Below are positions 1 to 9,574 of a stretch of 64,000 bases of DNA, one piece after another. This DNA comes from Paracandidimonas soli (GTDB lineage Bacteria > Pseudomonadota > Gammaproteobacteria > Burkholderiales > Burkholderiaceae_B). The position numbers were made by a program, and so were the translations under genes. Location: contig NZ_SMBX01000008.1 in NCBI RefSeq assembly GCF_004342005.1, forward strand, positions 104,482 to 168,481. The letters are read 5' to 3'. The notes under the pieces are model-generated. The model was given only the letters and a program-made list of their open reading frames with translations. It made no database searches and was not told the DNA's origin. Position 1 is the first letter of the stretch. The number at the start of each line of letters is the position of its first letter.

Positions 1-132
1 GGTGAGATCAAAGCATTCTACCGGCGGTTTTTCGGATACGAAGTGTCCGATGCCGATATTGCCATGATGCTGGCGTCAGGAACGCAGGGACAGGCACAAC
101 TGCAGAATCCCGCCCATGTCGGGCGGCAATGA
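1..132 (+). CDS. 3' end of an unidentified gene (partial)
   Basis: An open frame enters from the left edge and ends at the TGA at 130-132, giving the last 43 residues of a protein. The tail begins GEIKAFYRRFFGYE and ends in HVGRQ. I do not recognise the family. It is followed almost at once by the methyltransferase-like gene with its own ribosome site at 140-145, so the three genes at the left edge are probably one operon. Only the C-terminus is visible. Confidence 0.55.
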   Translation, partial: GEIKAFYRRFFGYEVSDADIAMMLASGTQGQAQLQNPAHVGRQ

Positions 133-152
133 AAACATCGAGGAGCATTCCT

Positions 153-1187
153 ATGGAACTGAAAGTACACAAATCCGTGATGGACCAGTTGAACGAGCCG
201 CAAGCCATGGCGGCCATACGCCGGGTCAGCGATGGCTATAAATCGTTTCAGGCATTGCTGGCGGGATTTCGCTGCGGCCTGTTCGACTGGCTGGCGCAGC
301 ATGGCCCTGCTGCGCGCCCGGATATTGCTTCCGCCCTGGATCTCAGGGGCGCGCACCTGGCTGGCTTCCTGCAGGCGCTGGAGGATCTGGGAGCCTTGTC
401 CAGGGCGGATGGCGGCTATGTGCTGGCCGATGGCATGGATCAGGTGCTGTGCAAGGGCAACCCCTGGTATCAGGGGGCAGTGTTCGAAGACATGCTTGCC
501 GGGTCCAATGGTTGGTCTTCCCTGGATCGGTTCATGTCGGCAAGCTGGACGGCGGCGGAAGCAGCGAGGCCCGCGTTGGCGCCGCGGCAGCACCCGTTCT
601 TCGGCGAGGCCGATCGACTGGCCAGCTACCTGCGCGATCATCTGGCGGCGCGTCAGGGAGCGCTGCGCGTGCTGTGCTTCGACGGTGGGGAAGGGCAACT
701 GGCGGTTGCGCTTTGCCGGCAGTTGCCCGGCGCCGTGGTGACGGCCGTCGTCGCGGAACAGGGGCTGGAGCAGGCCAGGGCCGCGGTCGCCGCATCCGGA
801 TTCGAGCAGCGCTGCAGCGTGCGGCGGGGTTCCGCGCTGACGCCGCTAGAAGGAGAATACGATCTCGGAGTATTGTTCCACGCGTTGTATCCGTTGCGGA
901 GGAATACGAATGACGCGCTGGCCGCCGTTGCCGGCCGGCTGGCGCCCGAAGGGGAATTGTTCTGCGCGCATTGGTTCTGCCTGGAGGCGTGCGATACCGC
1001 CCCGGGAGGCCTGCGCGACCTGGACAAGGCCGTGCTGACCGACAGCCATCCCATGTGCCATGTAGAGACTTTCTGCGAGCGTTTCGGCAAGATCGGCCTG
1101 CTCGATGCCGACCGCGCCGACCTGCATGGCGAATATGGCGTTACCAAGCTGCATTTCGCGCGCAAGCCCGAAGCAAGCCAGGAGTAG
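153..1187 (+). CDS. class I SAM-dependent methyltransferase, O-methyltransferase-like
   Basis: 344 residues from the ATG at 153, chosen because GAGGAG lies 7 bases upstream; an ATG at 129 overlapping the previous stop codon would add 8 residues. The N-terminal part (about 20-100) resembles the winged-helix dimerisation domain of plant and bacterial O-methyltransferases. The middle carries a degenerate SAM-binding loop (VLCFDGGEGQLA) followed by a Rossmann-like segment and a C-terminal EGELFCAHW strand. The substrate cannot be read from the sequence. The gene ends 4 bases before the DUF4213/DUF364 gene, so the two are co-transcribed and may act on the same small molecule or metal ligand. The canonical GxGxG of motif I is weak, so catalytic activity is uncertain. 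Confidence 0.7.
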   Translation: MELKVHKSVMDQLNEPQAMAAIRRVSDGYKSFQALLAGFRCGLFDWLAQHGPAARPDIASALDLRGAHLAGFLQALEDLGALSRADGGYVLADGMDQVLCKGNPWYQGAVFEDMLAGSNGWSSLDRFMSASWTAAEAARPALAPRQHPFFGEADRLASYLRDHLAARQGALRVLCFDGGEGQLAVALCRQLPGAVVTAVVAEQGLEQARAAVAASGFEQRCSVRRGSALTPLEGEYDLGVLFHALYPLRRNTNDALAAVAGRLAPEGELFCAHWFCLEACDTAPGGLRDLDKAVLTDSHPMCHVETFCERFGKIGLLDADRADLHGEYGVTKLHFARKPEASQE

Positions 1188-1191
1188 ATCA

Positions 1192-2079
1192 ATGGAAACC
1201 TTATTGAGTCCTTCCCGTCGTGCCATGCCCGAAGATGCGTCCGGTACGCTGCTGGCCGCGCTGCACAGGGCCATCGTCGAGGCGCTGGGACCCGAAGTGG
1301 AGACACTGACGATAGAACGTGCGGTGCTTGGCGTATTCTTTACCGGCGTCAAGCTCAGCAATGGCGCGGGCGGCCTGTGCGCCACGCCGATCAAAAGCGT
1401 ACCCGAGGCCGTATGCTGCCCCAGCTCCGCCCATGCCATGCCGACGCCGGGCAAGATTACCGGCCGCCCGGTACAGCAGATACTAGGCGATCTTTACCGG
1501 CCGCAGGATCTGCGCCGCACCCTGGCCATCGCCACGCTGAATGCGCTGGCGGAGACCTTGTGGCGGCGCGATGGGCCTGCGGCGGGAGTGGAGGTCATGG
1601 GCGAGGACGGTTTCGAAGCGCTGGCGCTGGCGCTGGAGCCGGAGCACCGGGTGGCCCTGGTCGGCGCGTTTCCGCCTTATATGAAGGAACTGCGCCGACG
1701 CAAGCAGCCGTTCAACATTCTGGAGCTGGACCCCGCAGTGCTCAAGCCGGATGAGCTGCCGTTCTACGTCCCTGCGGACCGAGCCGCGGAAATCGTGCCC
1801 AAGGCGGACGTGCTCATCACGACCGGAACGACGCTGATCAACGGATCGCTGGACGGCCTGCTGGGCATGCTGAAGCCCGGCGCGCAGGCCGCAGTGATCG
1901 GCCCGACCGCGACGCTGTTCATGCCGCCTTATGCGCAGCGGGGCGTGACGGTGGTGGGCGGCACGCGTGTGCATGATCCGGATACCTTGCTGACGCTGCT
2001 GGCGGAGGGCGGGTCCGGTTATCATTTCTTTGAAAAAACCGTCGAGCGTGTGACGTTGCGGGTTTCCCAGGGGCAGTAA
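1192..2079 (+). CDS. DUF4213/DUF364 protein (putative heavy-metal chelation family)
   Basis: 295 residues from the ATG at 1192, with AGGAG just upstream and only 4 bases after the preceding stop. The N-terminal half contains the enolase-like DUF4213 region with the segment GLCATPIKS; the C-terminal half (from about residue 140) is a Rossmann-like DUF364 domain with VALVGAFPPY and the conserved stretch ADVLITTGTTLINGSLD. Proteins of this family are often found next to metal or corrinoid-type genes and are described only as putative chelation proteins. Pairing with a methyltransferase suggests processing of a metal ligand or cofactor, but that is inference from context. Confidence 0.75.
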   Translation: METLLSPSRRAMPEDASGTLLAALHRAIVEALGPEVETLTIERAVLGVFFTGVKLSNGAGGLCATPIKSVPEAVCCPSSAHAMPTPGKITGRPVQQILGDLYRPQDLRRTLAIATLNALAETLWRRDGPAAGVEVMGEDGFEALALALEPEHRVALVGAFPPYMKELRRRKQPFNILELDPAVLKPDELPFYVPADRAAEIVPKADVLITTGTTLINGSLDGLLGMLKPGAQAAVIGPTATLFMPPYAQRGVTVVGGTRVHDPDTLLTLLAEGGSGYHFFEKTVERVTLRVSQGQ

Positions 2080-2193
2080 GCCGCGGCGCTTTCGCGCTTG
2101 CGCCGTAACGACGGCGGACTTTACTATCTGCGGATCGCCAGTCTGCCGGTCGGCGCAGCCTTGCCTGCGCGCCGGAACGGAGTCGTCCCCAGC

Positions 2194-3852
2194 ATGCACC
2201 GCCTTGGTTTTTTACGCGATCTGCCCGCTTTATCCCTGTGCGGCATGGGGCTTGTGTTCGGCACGCTATTGTTCGCCGCATCGCTGACGCCATCACTGGT
2301 GCCGCGCGAACCCTGGATACAAGGGGTGCTGGGCGGTTTCTGCCTGGCATCGGGCTACGGGCTGGGGGTGTTGCTGCGCCACCTGTGGCGCATGCTGGAG
2401 TTGCCGTCATTGCAGGGCAGGGGGCGGCGCATCGCCATGGCCGCAACACTGGCGGTCTGCATCGTGATCGCAGTCTTCTCGCTTTGGTGGGCGGCTGACT
2501 GGCAGAACCGTTTGCGGGCATTGATGGAAATGCCGCCTGTCGACAGCGCCGGTCCGTGGACCATTGCCGTGCTCGCATTGTCGACTTTTCTGCTGTTGGT
2601 GATGGTCGGCAGGCTGGCCGCATGGATATGGCGGCGCTTGTCGCAACGTTTGTCGCGTCATATTTCAGGACCGACTGCGGCAGTGTTGGCCGTGATTGTC
2701 ACGGCGACATTGTTCTGGACGATAGGCAACGGCGTGCTGGTTCACGGCGCCATGCGCCTGGCTGACCAGACTTACGCCGGCCTGGATGCCCTGATCGAGG
2801 ACGATATCGAGAAGCCGGCCGCCTGGGACAAGACAGGAGGGCGGGGCTCTTACCTCGACTGGCAACGGCTGGGCCGGCAGGGGCGGCGCATGATCGCCGC
2901 GAGCCCCGATGCTGCGCAGATCGAGCGTATGACCCAGCGCCCCGCCCGGGAGCCGCTGCGCGTTTATGTAGGCCTGAATTCCGCCGATACGCCGCAGGAA
3001 CGCGCGGAACTGGCGTTGCGCGAACTGCAGCGCATCGGCGCGTTTGAGCGCGGCAATCTCGTTATCGCCACACCGACCGGTACAGGCTGGGTGGATCCCG
3101 AAAGCCAAGCGGCGCTGGAGTATGTGCTGCATGGCGATGTGGCCACCGTGTCGGTCCAGTACTCCTATCTGTTGAGCTGGCTGACATTGCTGGCCGACCC
3201 GGAGTATGGCGCGGAAACGGCGCGTGTCGTGTTTGCCGCGGTGTACGACTACTGGCGCAGTCTGCCCCAGGAGGCGCGTCCGCGTCTTTACCTTCAGGGG
3301 CTTAGCCTGGGGGCGCTGAACGGCGACAAGAGCCATGATCTCTATCAGGTTATCGAGGCTCCGTACCATGGCGCGCTCTGGTCGGGGCCGCCGTTCAATA
3401 CGCCTACGTGGCGTTCCGTGACGGACCGGCGCAATGCCGGATCGCCTGCGTGGCTGCCTGCGTTTGGCGACGGATCCGTTGTCCGCTTCACTGCCCAGGT
3501 CAATGCGCTGGACCAGGAGGGCCAGCGATGGGGGCCATACCGCATCGTTTTTCTCCAGTATGCCAGCGATGCGGTGACTTTCTTCGATCCAAAGTCTTTG
3601 TGGCGCCGTCCCGATTGGCTCAATGGGCCGCTTGGGCCTGACGTATCGCCCGATATGCGCTGGATTCCCGTGGTCACGTTCCTGCAACTGGCGTTCGACC
3701 TGATGCTGGCGGTGGAGCCGCCCAAAGGATACGGCCATGTCTATGCATTTGAGCATTATGTCGATGCCTGGGCCAGCCTGGTTTCGCCTTCGGACTGGAC
3801 GCAGGCATCGCTGGACGCGCTCAAGCGCAGGGTGGCTGGCGCCAGGGACTGA
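2194..3852 (+). CDS. membrane alpha/beta-hydrolase (Abhydrolase_9 family)
   Basis: 552 residues from ATG 2194; the frame is open back to a TTG at 2098, but the ATG start gives a sensible N-terminal membrane segment. Four to five hydrophobic segments fill roughly residues 10-195 (the family's N-terminal membrane domain), followed by a soluble hydrolase domain. The nucleophile elbow reads GLSLG with Ser at about residue 371, within [14 protein letters not shown]. This matches the two-part family of integral-membrane alpha/beta hydrolases. The substrate is unknown. The gene stands alone between the DUF364 operon and the glyoxalase-fold gene. Confidence 0.8.
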   Translation: MHRLGFLRDLPALSLCGMGLVFGTLLFAASLTPSLVPREPWIQGVLGGFCLASGYGLGVLLRHLWRMLELPSLQGRGRRIAMAATLAVCIVIAVFSLWWAADWQNRLRALMEMPPVDSAGPWTIAVLALSTFLLLVMVGRLAAWIWRRLSQRLSRHISGPTAAVLAVIVTATLFWTIGNGVLVHGAMRLADQTYAGLDALIEDDIEKPAAWDKTGGRGSYLDWQRLGRQGRRMIAASPDAAQIERMTQRPAREPLRVYVGLNSADTPQERAELALRELQRIGAFERGNLVIATPTGTGWVDPESQAALEYVLHGDVATVSVQYSYLLSWLTLLADPEYGAETARVVFAAVYDYWRSLPQEARPRLYLQGLSLGALNGDKSHDLYQVIEAPYHGALWSGPPFNTPTWRSVTDRRNAGSPAWLPAFGDGSVVRFTAQVNALDQEGQRWGPYRIVFLQYASDAVTFFDPKSLWRRPDWLNGPLGPDVSPDMRWIPVVTFLQLAFDLMLAVEPPKGYGHVYAFEHYVDAWASLVSPSDWTQASLDALKRRVAGARD

Positions 3853-3947
3853 TGCGTCTCGTGCCTGTTGGCGCGTTGCGCCGCGCCGGCACGACGCGTA
3901 TTGCGGTACATTGTGCGGGCCTTCATTCACTTTCACTGGAGCAACAC

Positions 3948-4373
3948 ATGGGTCTTTCTCCTTTTCACCTTGCCATTCCCGTGCACGACCTGCCGGCTGC
4001 GCGGCGCTTTTATGGTGAAGTCTTCGGCCTGGAAGAGGGCCGCTCAAGCGAGCAATGGGTGGACTTCAATTTTTACGGTCACCAGCTCGTGATCCATGAA
4101 CACCCCAGGACGGCCGCGCAGGAGCAGGCGCACACCAATCCCGTGGACGGCCACGACGTGCCTGTGCCGCACTTCGGCATCGTGCTGGAGTGGGGCCAGT
4201 GGGAAGCGCTGGCGGATCGGCTCAAGTCCTTCGGCACCAAGTTCGTCATCGAACCTTATGTGCGTTTCAAGGGCCAGGTGGGCGAGCAGGCCACGATGTT
4301 CCTGCTGGATCCCTGTGGCAATGCGCTGGAGTTCAAGGCGTTCAAGGACATGGGGCAGCTGTTCGCCAAGTAG
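3948..4373 (+). CDS. VOC (glyoxalase/bleomycin-resistance) family protein
   Basis: 141 residues from ATG 3948, with GGAG upstream. A single vicinal-oxygen-chelate domain is visible: the first beta-strand motif [10 protein letters not shown] with a metal-ligand His, then [15 protein letters not shown], a central HFGIVLEW with a second His, and ALEFKAFKD near the C-terminus with the acidic ligand. This layout fits a metal-dependent lyase, isomerase or ring-cleaving enzyme. The substrate is not evident and no linked pathway gene is next to it. A hairpin terminator follows. Confidence 0.85.
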   Translation: MGLSPFHLAIPVHDLPAARRFYGEVFGLEEGRSSEQWVDFNFYGHQLVIHEHPRTAAQEQAHTNPVDGHDVPVPHFGIVLEWGQWEALADRLKSFGTKFVIEPYVRFKGQVGEQATMFLLDPCGNALEFKAFKDMGQLFAK

Positions 4374-4397
4374 GCGAAGAATCGCCTGTAGGTTGAG

Positions 4398-4442
4398 GCG
4401 CGGCATGACGGGCGAGGCTCGTCGTGCCGCGTTTTGCTTTTC
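4398..4442 (+). terminator. rho-independent terminator after the VOC gene
   Basis: GCGGCATGACG pairs with CGTCGTGCCGC (one mismatch) around a short loop and is followed by GTTTTGCTTTT on the plus strand. It lies about 25 bases after the VOC stop codon. Confidence 0.7.
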
Positions 4443-4588
4443 AACGAGGCGCGGCGCATCCGCCTGGAAGGCGGATTATGCTGGATTATTCATGTGTTTT
4501 ATGAAAAATTAATATGAATATTTCCTGAATGGATGTTGTCAAATCGGAGATCAGCCGGTGAAGGCATAAGTTCGAATAAGGAACTCCC

Positions 4589-5935
4589 ATGATCCAGGAC
4601 AGCCGTTCCAGGCCTCAGCCCCAGCTAACCGTGTTCGACGCCGTGGTCATCATGGTGGGGATGGTGGTGGGAATCGGCATTTTCCGCACGCCGTCCATCG
4701 TGGCTTCGAATGTCGGATCGGAGTGGATGTTCATTCTGGCGTGGGTATTCGGCGGCCTGGTGACGCTGGTTGGGGCGTTATGCTATGCCGAGCTTTCGGC
4801 GGCCAATCCGCATGCCGGAGGCGAATATCACTTCCTGTCCCGCGCCTATGGCAAGGCCTGCGCCATGCTGTTCGGCTGGGCGCGCTGTACGGTCATCCAG
4901 ACCGGTGCGATCGCGGCGGTGGCATTCATATTGGGCGACTACCTGTCTCTGCTCGCGCCGCTCGGGCCGTATGGGCCGGCCCTGTACGCGGCGCTGGCCG
5001 TGGCCATCCTGACGGCGGTCAACGTCATCGGCACATCCCATGGCAAGAATCTCCAGATCGTCGTGACGCTGATCGAGATCGGCGCGGTCGCAGCCATCAT
5101 TCTGTTCGGCTTTTTCAACTCGGGCGGATCCGCCGCGCCCGCCGCGCCCGCGATGGCGCCGGAGGGCGCGGCGCTCGGCATGGCCATGATCTTCGTGCTG
5201 CTGACCTATGGGGGCTGGAACGAAGCGGCCTATCTGACGGGAGAGTTGAACGATGCCCCGCGCAATATCGCCCGCGTCCTGGTCATGGGGACGCTGATCC
5301 TTGTGACGCTGTATGTATTGGCCAACCTGGCCTTGCTGTCCATTCTCGGGCTGGACGGAATCCGAGCATCGGATGCGGTGGCGGCCGACATGATGCGCGC
5401 CGTGGCGGGGCCCGCGGGCGAGGTCACCGTGACGCTGGCCATCGTCGTGGCCGCCATTTCCACCTTGAACGCCACCATTTTTACTGGAGCCCGGGTGTTT
5501 TATGCCATGGCGAACGACATGACGGTCATGCGCTGGCTTGGCGTGTGGGACGGCCGGGGAAGAACGCCGGCCAATGGGCTTGTCGCGCAGGGGGCGATTG
5601 CGCTCGCGCTGATCGGGCTGGGCGCGTTCACCAGGGACGGCTTCAAGGCCATGGTCGACTATACGGCGCCGGTATTCTGGTTTTTCCTGTTGATGGTCGG
5701 AGTGTCCCTGTTCGTGCTCAGGCGCCGGCATCCCGATCGCGTCCTGCCGTACCGGGTGCCTTTCTACCCGGTGACGCCCGCTATTTTCTGCCTGATGTGC
5801 CTGTACATGTTGTATTCGAGCGTCATGTATACGGGCACCGCCGGCCTGATGGGGCTGGCCGTGCTGGCGGCGGGCACGCCGCTGCTGCTGTTTCGCAAGA
5901 CGCGCGAGGCCGCTGCTGCGACGACGACGGATTGA
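4589..5935 (+). CDS. APC-superfamily amino acid permease
   Basis: 448 residues with about twelve hydrophobic segments over the whole length. The first segment carries the APC-type motif MVVGIGIFRTPSIVA (glycine-rich unwound helix 1), followed by LCYAELSAANPHAGGEYHF, typical of helices 2-3 in the amino acid-polyamine-organocation family. AAGGAA precedes the ATG by about 7 bases. The substrate is not predictable; a neutral or small amino acid is likely for this branch. It is followed 40 bases on by the secreted methyltransferase-fold gene in the same direction, so the two may share a transcript. Confidence 0.85.
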   Translation: MIQDSRSRPQPQLTVFDAVVIMVGMVVGIGIFRTPSIVASNVGSEWMFILAWVFGGLVTLVGALCYAELSAANPHAGGEYHFLSRAYGKACAMLFGWARCTVIQTGAIAAVAFILGDYLSLLAPLGPYGPALYAALAVAILTAVNVIGTSHGKNLQIVVTLIEIGAVAAIILFGFFNSGGSAAPAAPAMAPEGAALGMAMIFVLLTYGGWNEAAYLTGELNDAPRNIARVLVMGTLILVTLYVLANLALLSILGLDGIRASDAVAADMMRAVAGPAGEVTVTLAIVVAAISTLNATIFTGARVFYAMANDMTVMRWLGVWDGRGRTPANGLVAQGAIALALIGLGAFTRDGFKAMVDYTAPVFWFFLLMVGVSLFVLRRRHPDRVLPYRVPFYPVTPAIFCLMCLYMLYSSVMYTGTAGLMGLAVLAAGTPLLLFRKTREAAAATTTD

Positions 5936-5975
5936 ACACGCAAGACTTTTCCAATCAATCACCGGGAGAACAAGC

Positions 5976-6797
5976 ATGATGAAAATTCGCAGAACATTGC
6001 TCGCGGCAATCACGGCGACGGCACTGCTGGGAAATGCCTGGGCGCAGGAAGCGGCGGTCGGGGCGTTCACGCCCGAAGTCGGCCAGGCGGGCAAGGACGT
6101 GGTCTGGGTTCCCACGTCGCAGGCGCTGGTCGATGCGATGCTGGACATGGCCGGGCTGACGGCGCAGGATTATCTGATCGACCTGGGCTCCGGCGACGGG
6201 CGTACCGTGATCACGGCTGCCATGCGCGGGGCCAGGGCGCACGGCATCGAGTACAACCCGGACATGGTGGCGCTGTCCAAGCAGGCGGCGGAAGCGGCCG
6301 GCGTGTCGGACCGGGCAACGTTCGAAGAAGCCGATATCTTCGAGTCCGATTTTTCCAAGGCCTCGGTCATTTCGTTGTTCCTGCTGCCCAATCTGAATCT
6401 GAGGCTGCGTCCCACGCTGCTGGACATGGCGCCGGGCACGAGGGTGGTATCCAACTCGTTCGACATGGGAGACTGGGAGCCGGACGACACGGTGCGGGTC
6501 GACGGAGAGGGCTGCACCGGCTATTGCAACGCTTACAAGTGGATCATTCCGGCCAAGGTGGAAGGCAGCTGGAAGATGGAGGACGGCGGCGTGCTTGCCC
6601 TGACGCAGGCATTCCAGATGCTGTCGGGCAGCCTGCGCAAGGACGGCGAACCGCAGGAGATCAGCGATGCGAAGCTGAGCGGCGCCGACATCACCTTTAC
6701 CGTCGGAAAGGATGTCTACACCGGCCGCGTCGATGGGGACTCCATGGGGGGCCGGAACGACAGCGGCAAGGACTGGCGGGCGACGAAACAGCTTTGA
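5976..6797 (+). CDS. class I methyltransferase-fold protein with a Sec signal peptide
   Basis: 273 residues. Residues 1-23 form a clear signal peptide (Arg-rich start, hydrophobic core, AWA-QE cleavage site). The body contains a textbook SAM-binding motif, YLIDLGSGDGRTVITAA, followed by the acidic GIEYNPD strand. SAM is made and used in the cytoplasm, so an exported enzyme of this fold is odd: it may bind another ligand, have lost catalysis, or have an uncleaved signal anchor. The start could be either of two tandem ATGs (5976 or 5979), with GGGAGAA just upstream. The downstream LysR gene converges on it. Confidence 0.75.
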   Translation: MMKIRRTLLAAITATALLGNAWAQEAAVGAFTPEVGQAGKDVVWVPTSQALVDAMLDMAGLTAQDYLIDLGSGDGRTVITAAMRGARAHGIEYNPDMVALSKQAAEAAGVSDRATFEEADIFESDFSKASVISLFLLPNLNLRLRPTLLDMAPGTRVVSNSFDMGDWEPDDTVRVDGEGCTGYCNAYKWIIPAKVEGSWKMEDGGVLALTQAFQMLSGSLRKDGEPQEISDAKLSGADITFTVGKDVYTGRVDGDSMGGRNDSGKDWRATKQL

Positions 6798-6857
6798 TTG
6801 CGAGGATAGGCCGCCCGGCCGGACAAGGCGTCGTCTCGCCGTCGCCCGTGCGGGGAG

Positions 6858-7832
6858 TCAGCCCTTGGGCTGGTGCGCGAAACCCGCTTCGAAGGCGGTG
6901 CGCAGATAGGCCACGAACAGCCTGACGGCCAGAGGGACATGCGGCGAGTATGGGCGCATCGCATAGATGCGCTCGCCAAAGGTCCCCAGCGTTCGCCATT
7001 GCGGGAGGACTTCCACCAGCGCGCCTTCCCGCAGGGCCTGCTGGACGCTGAAATCCGGCGCCAGCGCGATGCCTTCTCCCTGAAGGGCGATATCGCGCAG
7101 CACTTCGCTGTTGTTGGCCGCGAACGAGCCCTGGACGGGAACGGTGATGCGTGCAGGCTTCTGCGCTGCGCCCTGCCTGCGCGCGCCGTGCTGCTCGAAC
7201 GTCCAGGCGGCAGTTCCCCTGGGACGAGGATAATGCAGGCAGCGGTGCTCCGACAGCGCTTCGGGACGGTCCGGTACGCCGTGGCGCTGCAGATAGTCCG
7301 GGCTGGCGACCAGGAGCGAGCGCGTTGTGCATAGTTGCCAGGCCACGTGGGTGTCAGGGGGAGCGTCGGTATGACGGATGGCCAGGTCGAATCCTTCCTG
7401 CTCCAGCGATACCAGCCTGTCCGACAGATCAAGCTCGATGCGGATATCGGGATGCCGACGCAGAAAGCCCGTCAGGCGCGGAACCAGATGCTGCCGCGAA
7501 AAGGCTACGGGCGCGGTTACGCGCAGGGTGCCGCGAGGGTGTTCCGCCAACTCCCGCACCGAGGCGAAGCTGTTGGCGATGGTTTCGAAAGCAAGTTGCG
7601 TGTTTTCCGCCAGTTGGCGGCCGGCATCGGTCAGCCGCACGGCGCGGGTCGTGCGCTGCACGAGGGGGATGCCGGCGGCTTTCTCCAGCTCGGCGATCCG
7701 CTGGCTGACGGCCGCCTTGCTGATGCCCAGCCTTTGCGCGGTAGCGGTGAAGCTGCCTTGGCGGTCCAGCATGCCCAACGTATGCAGGTGCGTCCACAAG
7801 GTTTCTATTTTTTGGATATCCATGCCTTTCAT
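6858..7832 (-). CDS. LysR-family transcriptional regulator
   Basis: 324 residues; winged helix-turn-helix at about 25-65 ([20 protein letters not shown]) and a periplasmic-binding-like effector domain after it. It is divergent from mmsA and separated by about 140 bases, the usual arrangement for a LysR regulator controlling the divergent catabolic gene. The start is either the codon at 7832 or the ATG at 7823; the latter leaves the inverted repeat at 7828-7855 fully outside the coding region. The effector is probably an intermediate of valine or propionate-type metabolism, inferred from mmsA alone. Confidence 0.88.
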   Translation of the reverse strand: MKGMDIQKIETLWTHLHTLGMLDRQGSFTATAQRLGISKAAVSQRIAELEKAAGIPLVQRTTRAVRLTDAGRQLAENTQLAFETIANSFASVRELAEHPRGTLRVTAPVAFSRQHLVPRLTGFLRRHPDIRIELDLSDRLVSLEQEGFDLAIRHTDAPPDTHVAWQLCTTRSLLVASPDYLQRHGVPDRPEALSEHRCLHYPRPRGTAAWTFEQHGARRQGAAQKPARITVPVQGSFAANNSEVLRDIALQGEGIALAPDFSVQQALREGALVEVLPQWRTLGTFGERIYAMRPYSPHVPLAVRLFVAYLRTAFEAGFAHQPKG

Positions 7833-7855
7833 TGTTCATTAATCTGAACAATGAA
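7828..7855. promoter_or_regulatory. perfect inverted repeat, probable LysR operator upstream of mmsA
   Basis: Arms TTCATTGTTCA and TGAACAATGAA (11 bases each, perfect) flank a 6-base AT-rich spacer. The site overlaps the first start candidate of the LysR gene and precedes mmsA by about 120 bases. It contains LysR-type T-N11-A spacing. It would serve autorepression and activation of mmsA. Confidence 0.65.
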
Positions 7856-7972
7856 TCAAGCGTCCATGTCTATGCAAGCATGGCGGGCCTACTTAAACTG
7901 CAGGCATCGGATCGCGTCGTGAACTTTCCCATGGCGCCTGGAACACGAACCACCATACAGAGCGAGGACACC

Positions 7973-9478
7973 ATGACGACAGCATCGACGGATATCGTCC
8001 ATTACATCAACGGCCGCCGGGAGAACGGCGCCGGCACGCGCACGCAGCCGGTCTACAACCCGGCCACGGGCAGCGCCATCCGCACATTGCACCTGGCCGC
8101 CGAGGATGATGTGAATGCCGCGGTCGCCGCGGCCAAGGCGGCCTTTGCCGCATGGGCGGACACGCCTCCCATCCGCAGGGCGCGCGTCATGTTCCGTTTC
8201 CTCGAGCTGATGAACCAGAACAAGGACAGGCTGGCTGAACTGATCACGCAGGAACATGGCAAGGTATTCAGCGATGCCAGGGGCGAGGTAGAGCGCGGCA
8301 TCGACATCATCGAGTTCGCCTGCGGCGCTCCCCAACTGCTGAAGGGCGACTATACGGAACAGGTCTCCACCGGCATGGACAACTGGACCATGCGCCAGCC
8401 GCTGGGCGTGGTGGCCGGCGTGACTCCATTCAACTTCCCGTGCATGGTGCCGTGCTGGATGTTCCCCGTGGCCATCGCCGCAGGCAACTGCTTTGTGCTC
8501 AAGCCCAGCGAGCGCGATCCCTCGGCATCGCTGCTCATGGCGGAACTGCTCAAGCAGGCCGGGCTGCCCGACGGCGTCTTCAATGTAGTGCAGGGCGACA
8601 AGCTGGCCGTCGATACCCTGCTGGAGCATCCCGATGTGGCGGCGATCAGCTTCGTCGGCTCCACGCCGATCGCGCAGTACATCTACGAGCGCGGCGCGCA
8701 TTTCGGCAAGCGCGTTCAGGCGCTGGGAGGCGCCAAGAACCACATGGTGGTCATGCCCGATGCCAATCTCGACCAGGCCGTCGATGCGTTGATGGGCGCC
8801 GGATACGGCTCGGCCGGCGAACGCTGCATGGCGATTTCGGTGGCGGTGCTGGTGGGAGACGTGGCGGATCGCATCATGCCCAGGCTGGCGGAGCGCGTGC
8901 GCGCGCTGAAGATCGGCAATGGCATGGATTCCGCGTCCGAAATGGGGCCGATCGTTGCGCGCGAAGCGCGCGACCGCATCGAAAACTACATCGGCATCGG
9001 CGAGTCCGAGGGCGCGACGCTGGTCGTGGATGGCCGCGGCCTGAAGGTGGCGGGACATGAAGAGGGCTTCTTCACGGGCGGCACCCTGTTCGACAATGTG
9101 ACGCCGCAAATGCGCATCTACCAGGAGGAAGTCTTCGGTCCCGTGCTGGCCTGCGTGCGCGCGGCCGATTTCGCGGAAGCGCTGGACATGATCAACGAGC
9201 ATGCATTCGGCAATGGCGTGTCCTGCTTCACCAGCGACGGCAACGTGGCCAGGGAGTTCGGCAGGCGTGTGCAGGTAGGTATGGTCGGCATCAACGTGCC
9301 CATCCCCGTGCCGATGGCATGGCACGGCTTCGGCGGCTGGAAGAAGAGCCTGTTCGGCGATATGCACGCCTATGGCGAAGAGGGCTTCCGCTTCTATACG
9401 AAGCAAAAGTCCATCATGCAGCGCTGGCCGCAGAGCATCGCCAAGGGCGCGGAGTTCTCCATGCCTGTGGCAAAGTAA
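7973..9478 (+). CDS. mmsA: CoA-acylating methylmalonate-semialdehyde dehydrogenase
   Basis: 501 residues from the ATG at 7973, with GAGGA upstream. It is a full-length aldehyde dehydrogenase with the MmsA signature: catalytic Cys at about residue 285 within [26 protein letters not shown] of the cofactor loop, and a C-terminal GWKKSLFGD. MmsA oxidises methylmalonate or malonate semialdehyde to propionyl- or acetyl-CoA in valine and inositol breakdown. No hydroxyisobutyrate dehydrogenase follows directly, but a truncated one lies 2 kb downstream inside a chimeric gene. Regulation is probably by the divergent LysR protein. Confidence 0.92.
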   Translation: MTTASTDIVHYINGRRENGAGTRTQPVYNPATGSAIRTLHLAAEDDVNAAVAAAKAAFAAWADTPPIRRARVMFRFLELMNQNKDRLAELITQEHGKVFSDARGEVERGIDIIEFACGAPQLLKGDYTEQVSTGMDNWTMRQPLGVVAGVTPFNFPCMVPCWMFPVAIAAGNCFVLKPSERDPSASLLMAELLKQAGLPDGVFNVVQGDKLAVDTLLEHPDVAAISFVGSTPIAQYIYERGAHFGKRVQALGGAKNHMVVMPDANLDQAVDALMGAGYGSAGERCMAISVAVLVGDVADRIMPRLAERVRALKIGNGMDSASEMGPIVAREARDRIENYIGIGESEGATLVVDGRGLKVAGHEEGFFTGGTLFDNVTPQMRIYQEEVFGPVLACVRAADFAEALDMINEHAFGNGVSCFTSDGNVAREFGRRVQVGMVGINVPIPVPMAWHGFGGWKKSLFGDMHAYGEEGFRFYTKQKSIMQRWPQSIAKGAEFSMPVAK

Positions 9479-9526
9479 GCCGGAACGGCTCGTACCAAGG
9501 TCCCGCCGCAAGCGCGGGGCAGGCAG

Positions 9527-9560
9527 GGCGCCCGCCATTGGACGGGCGCCTTTCCTTTTC
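9527..9560. terminator. terminator between mmsA and the convergent LysR gene
   Basis: GGCGCCCG and CGGGCGCC form a perfect 8-bp stem with an 8-base loop, followed on the plus strand by TTTCCTTTTC. It lies between two convergent genes and serves mmsA at least. Confidence 0.75.
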
Positions 9561-9574
9561 CGGCGGGGATTGCC

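Noticed and set aside
7889..9538. Open frame of 549 codons on the minus strand
   Set aside because: Antisense to mmsA, no domain signature.
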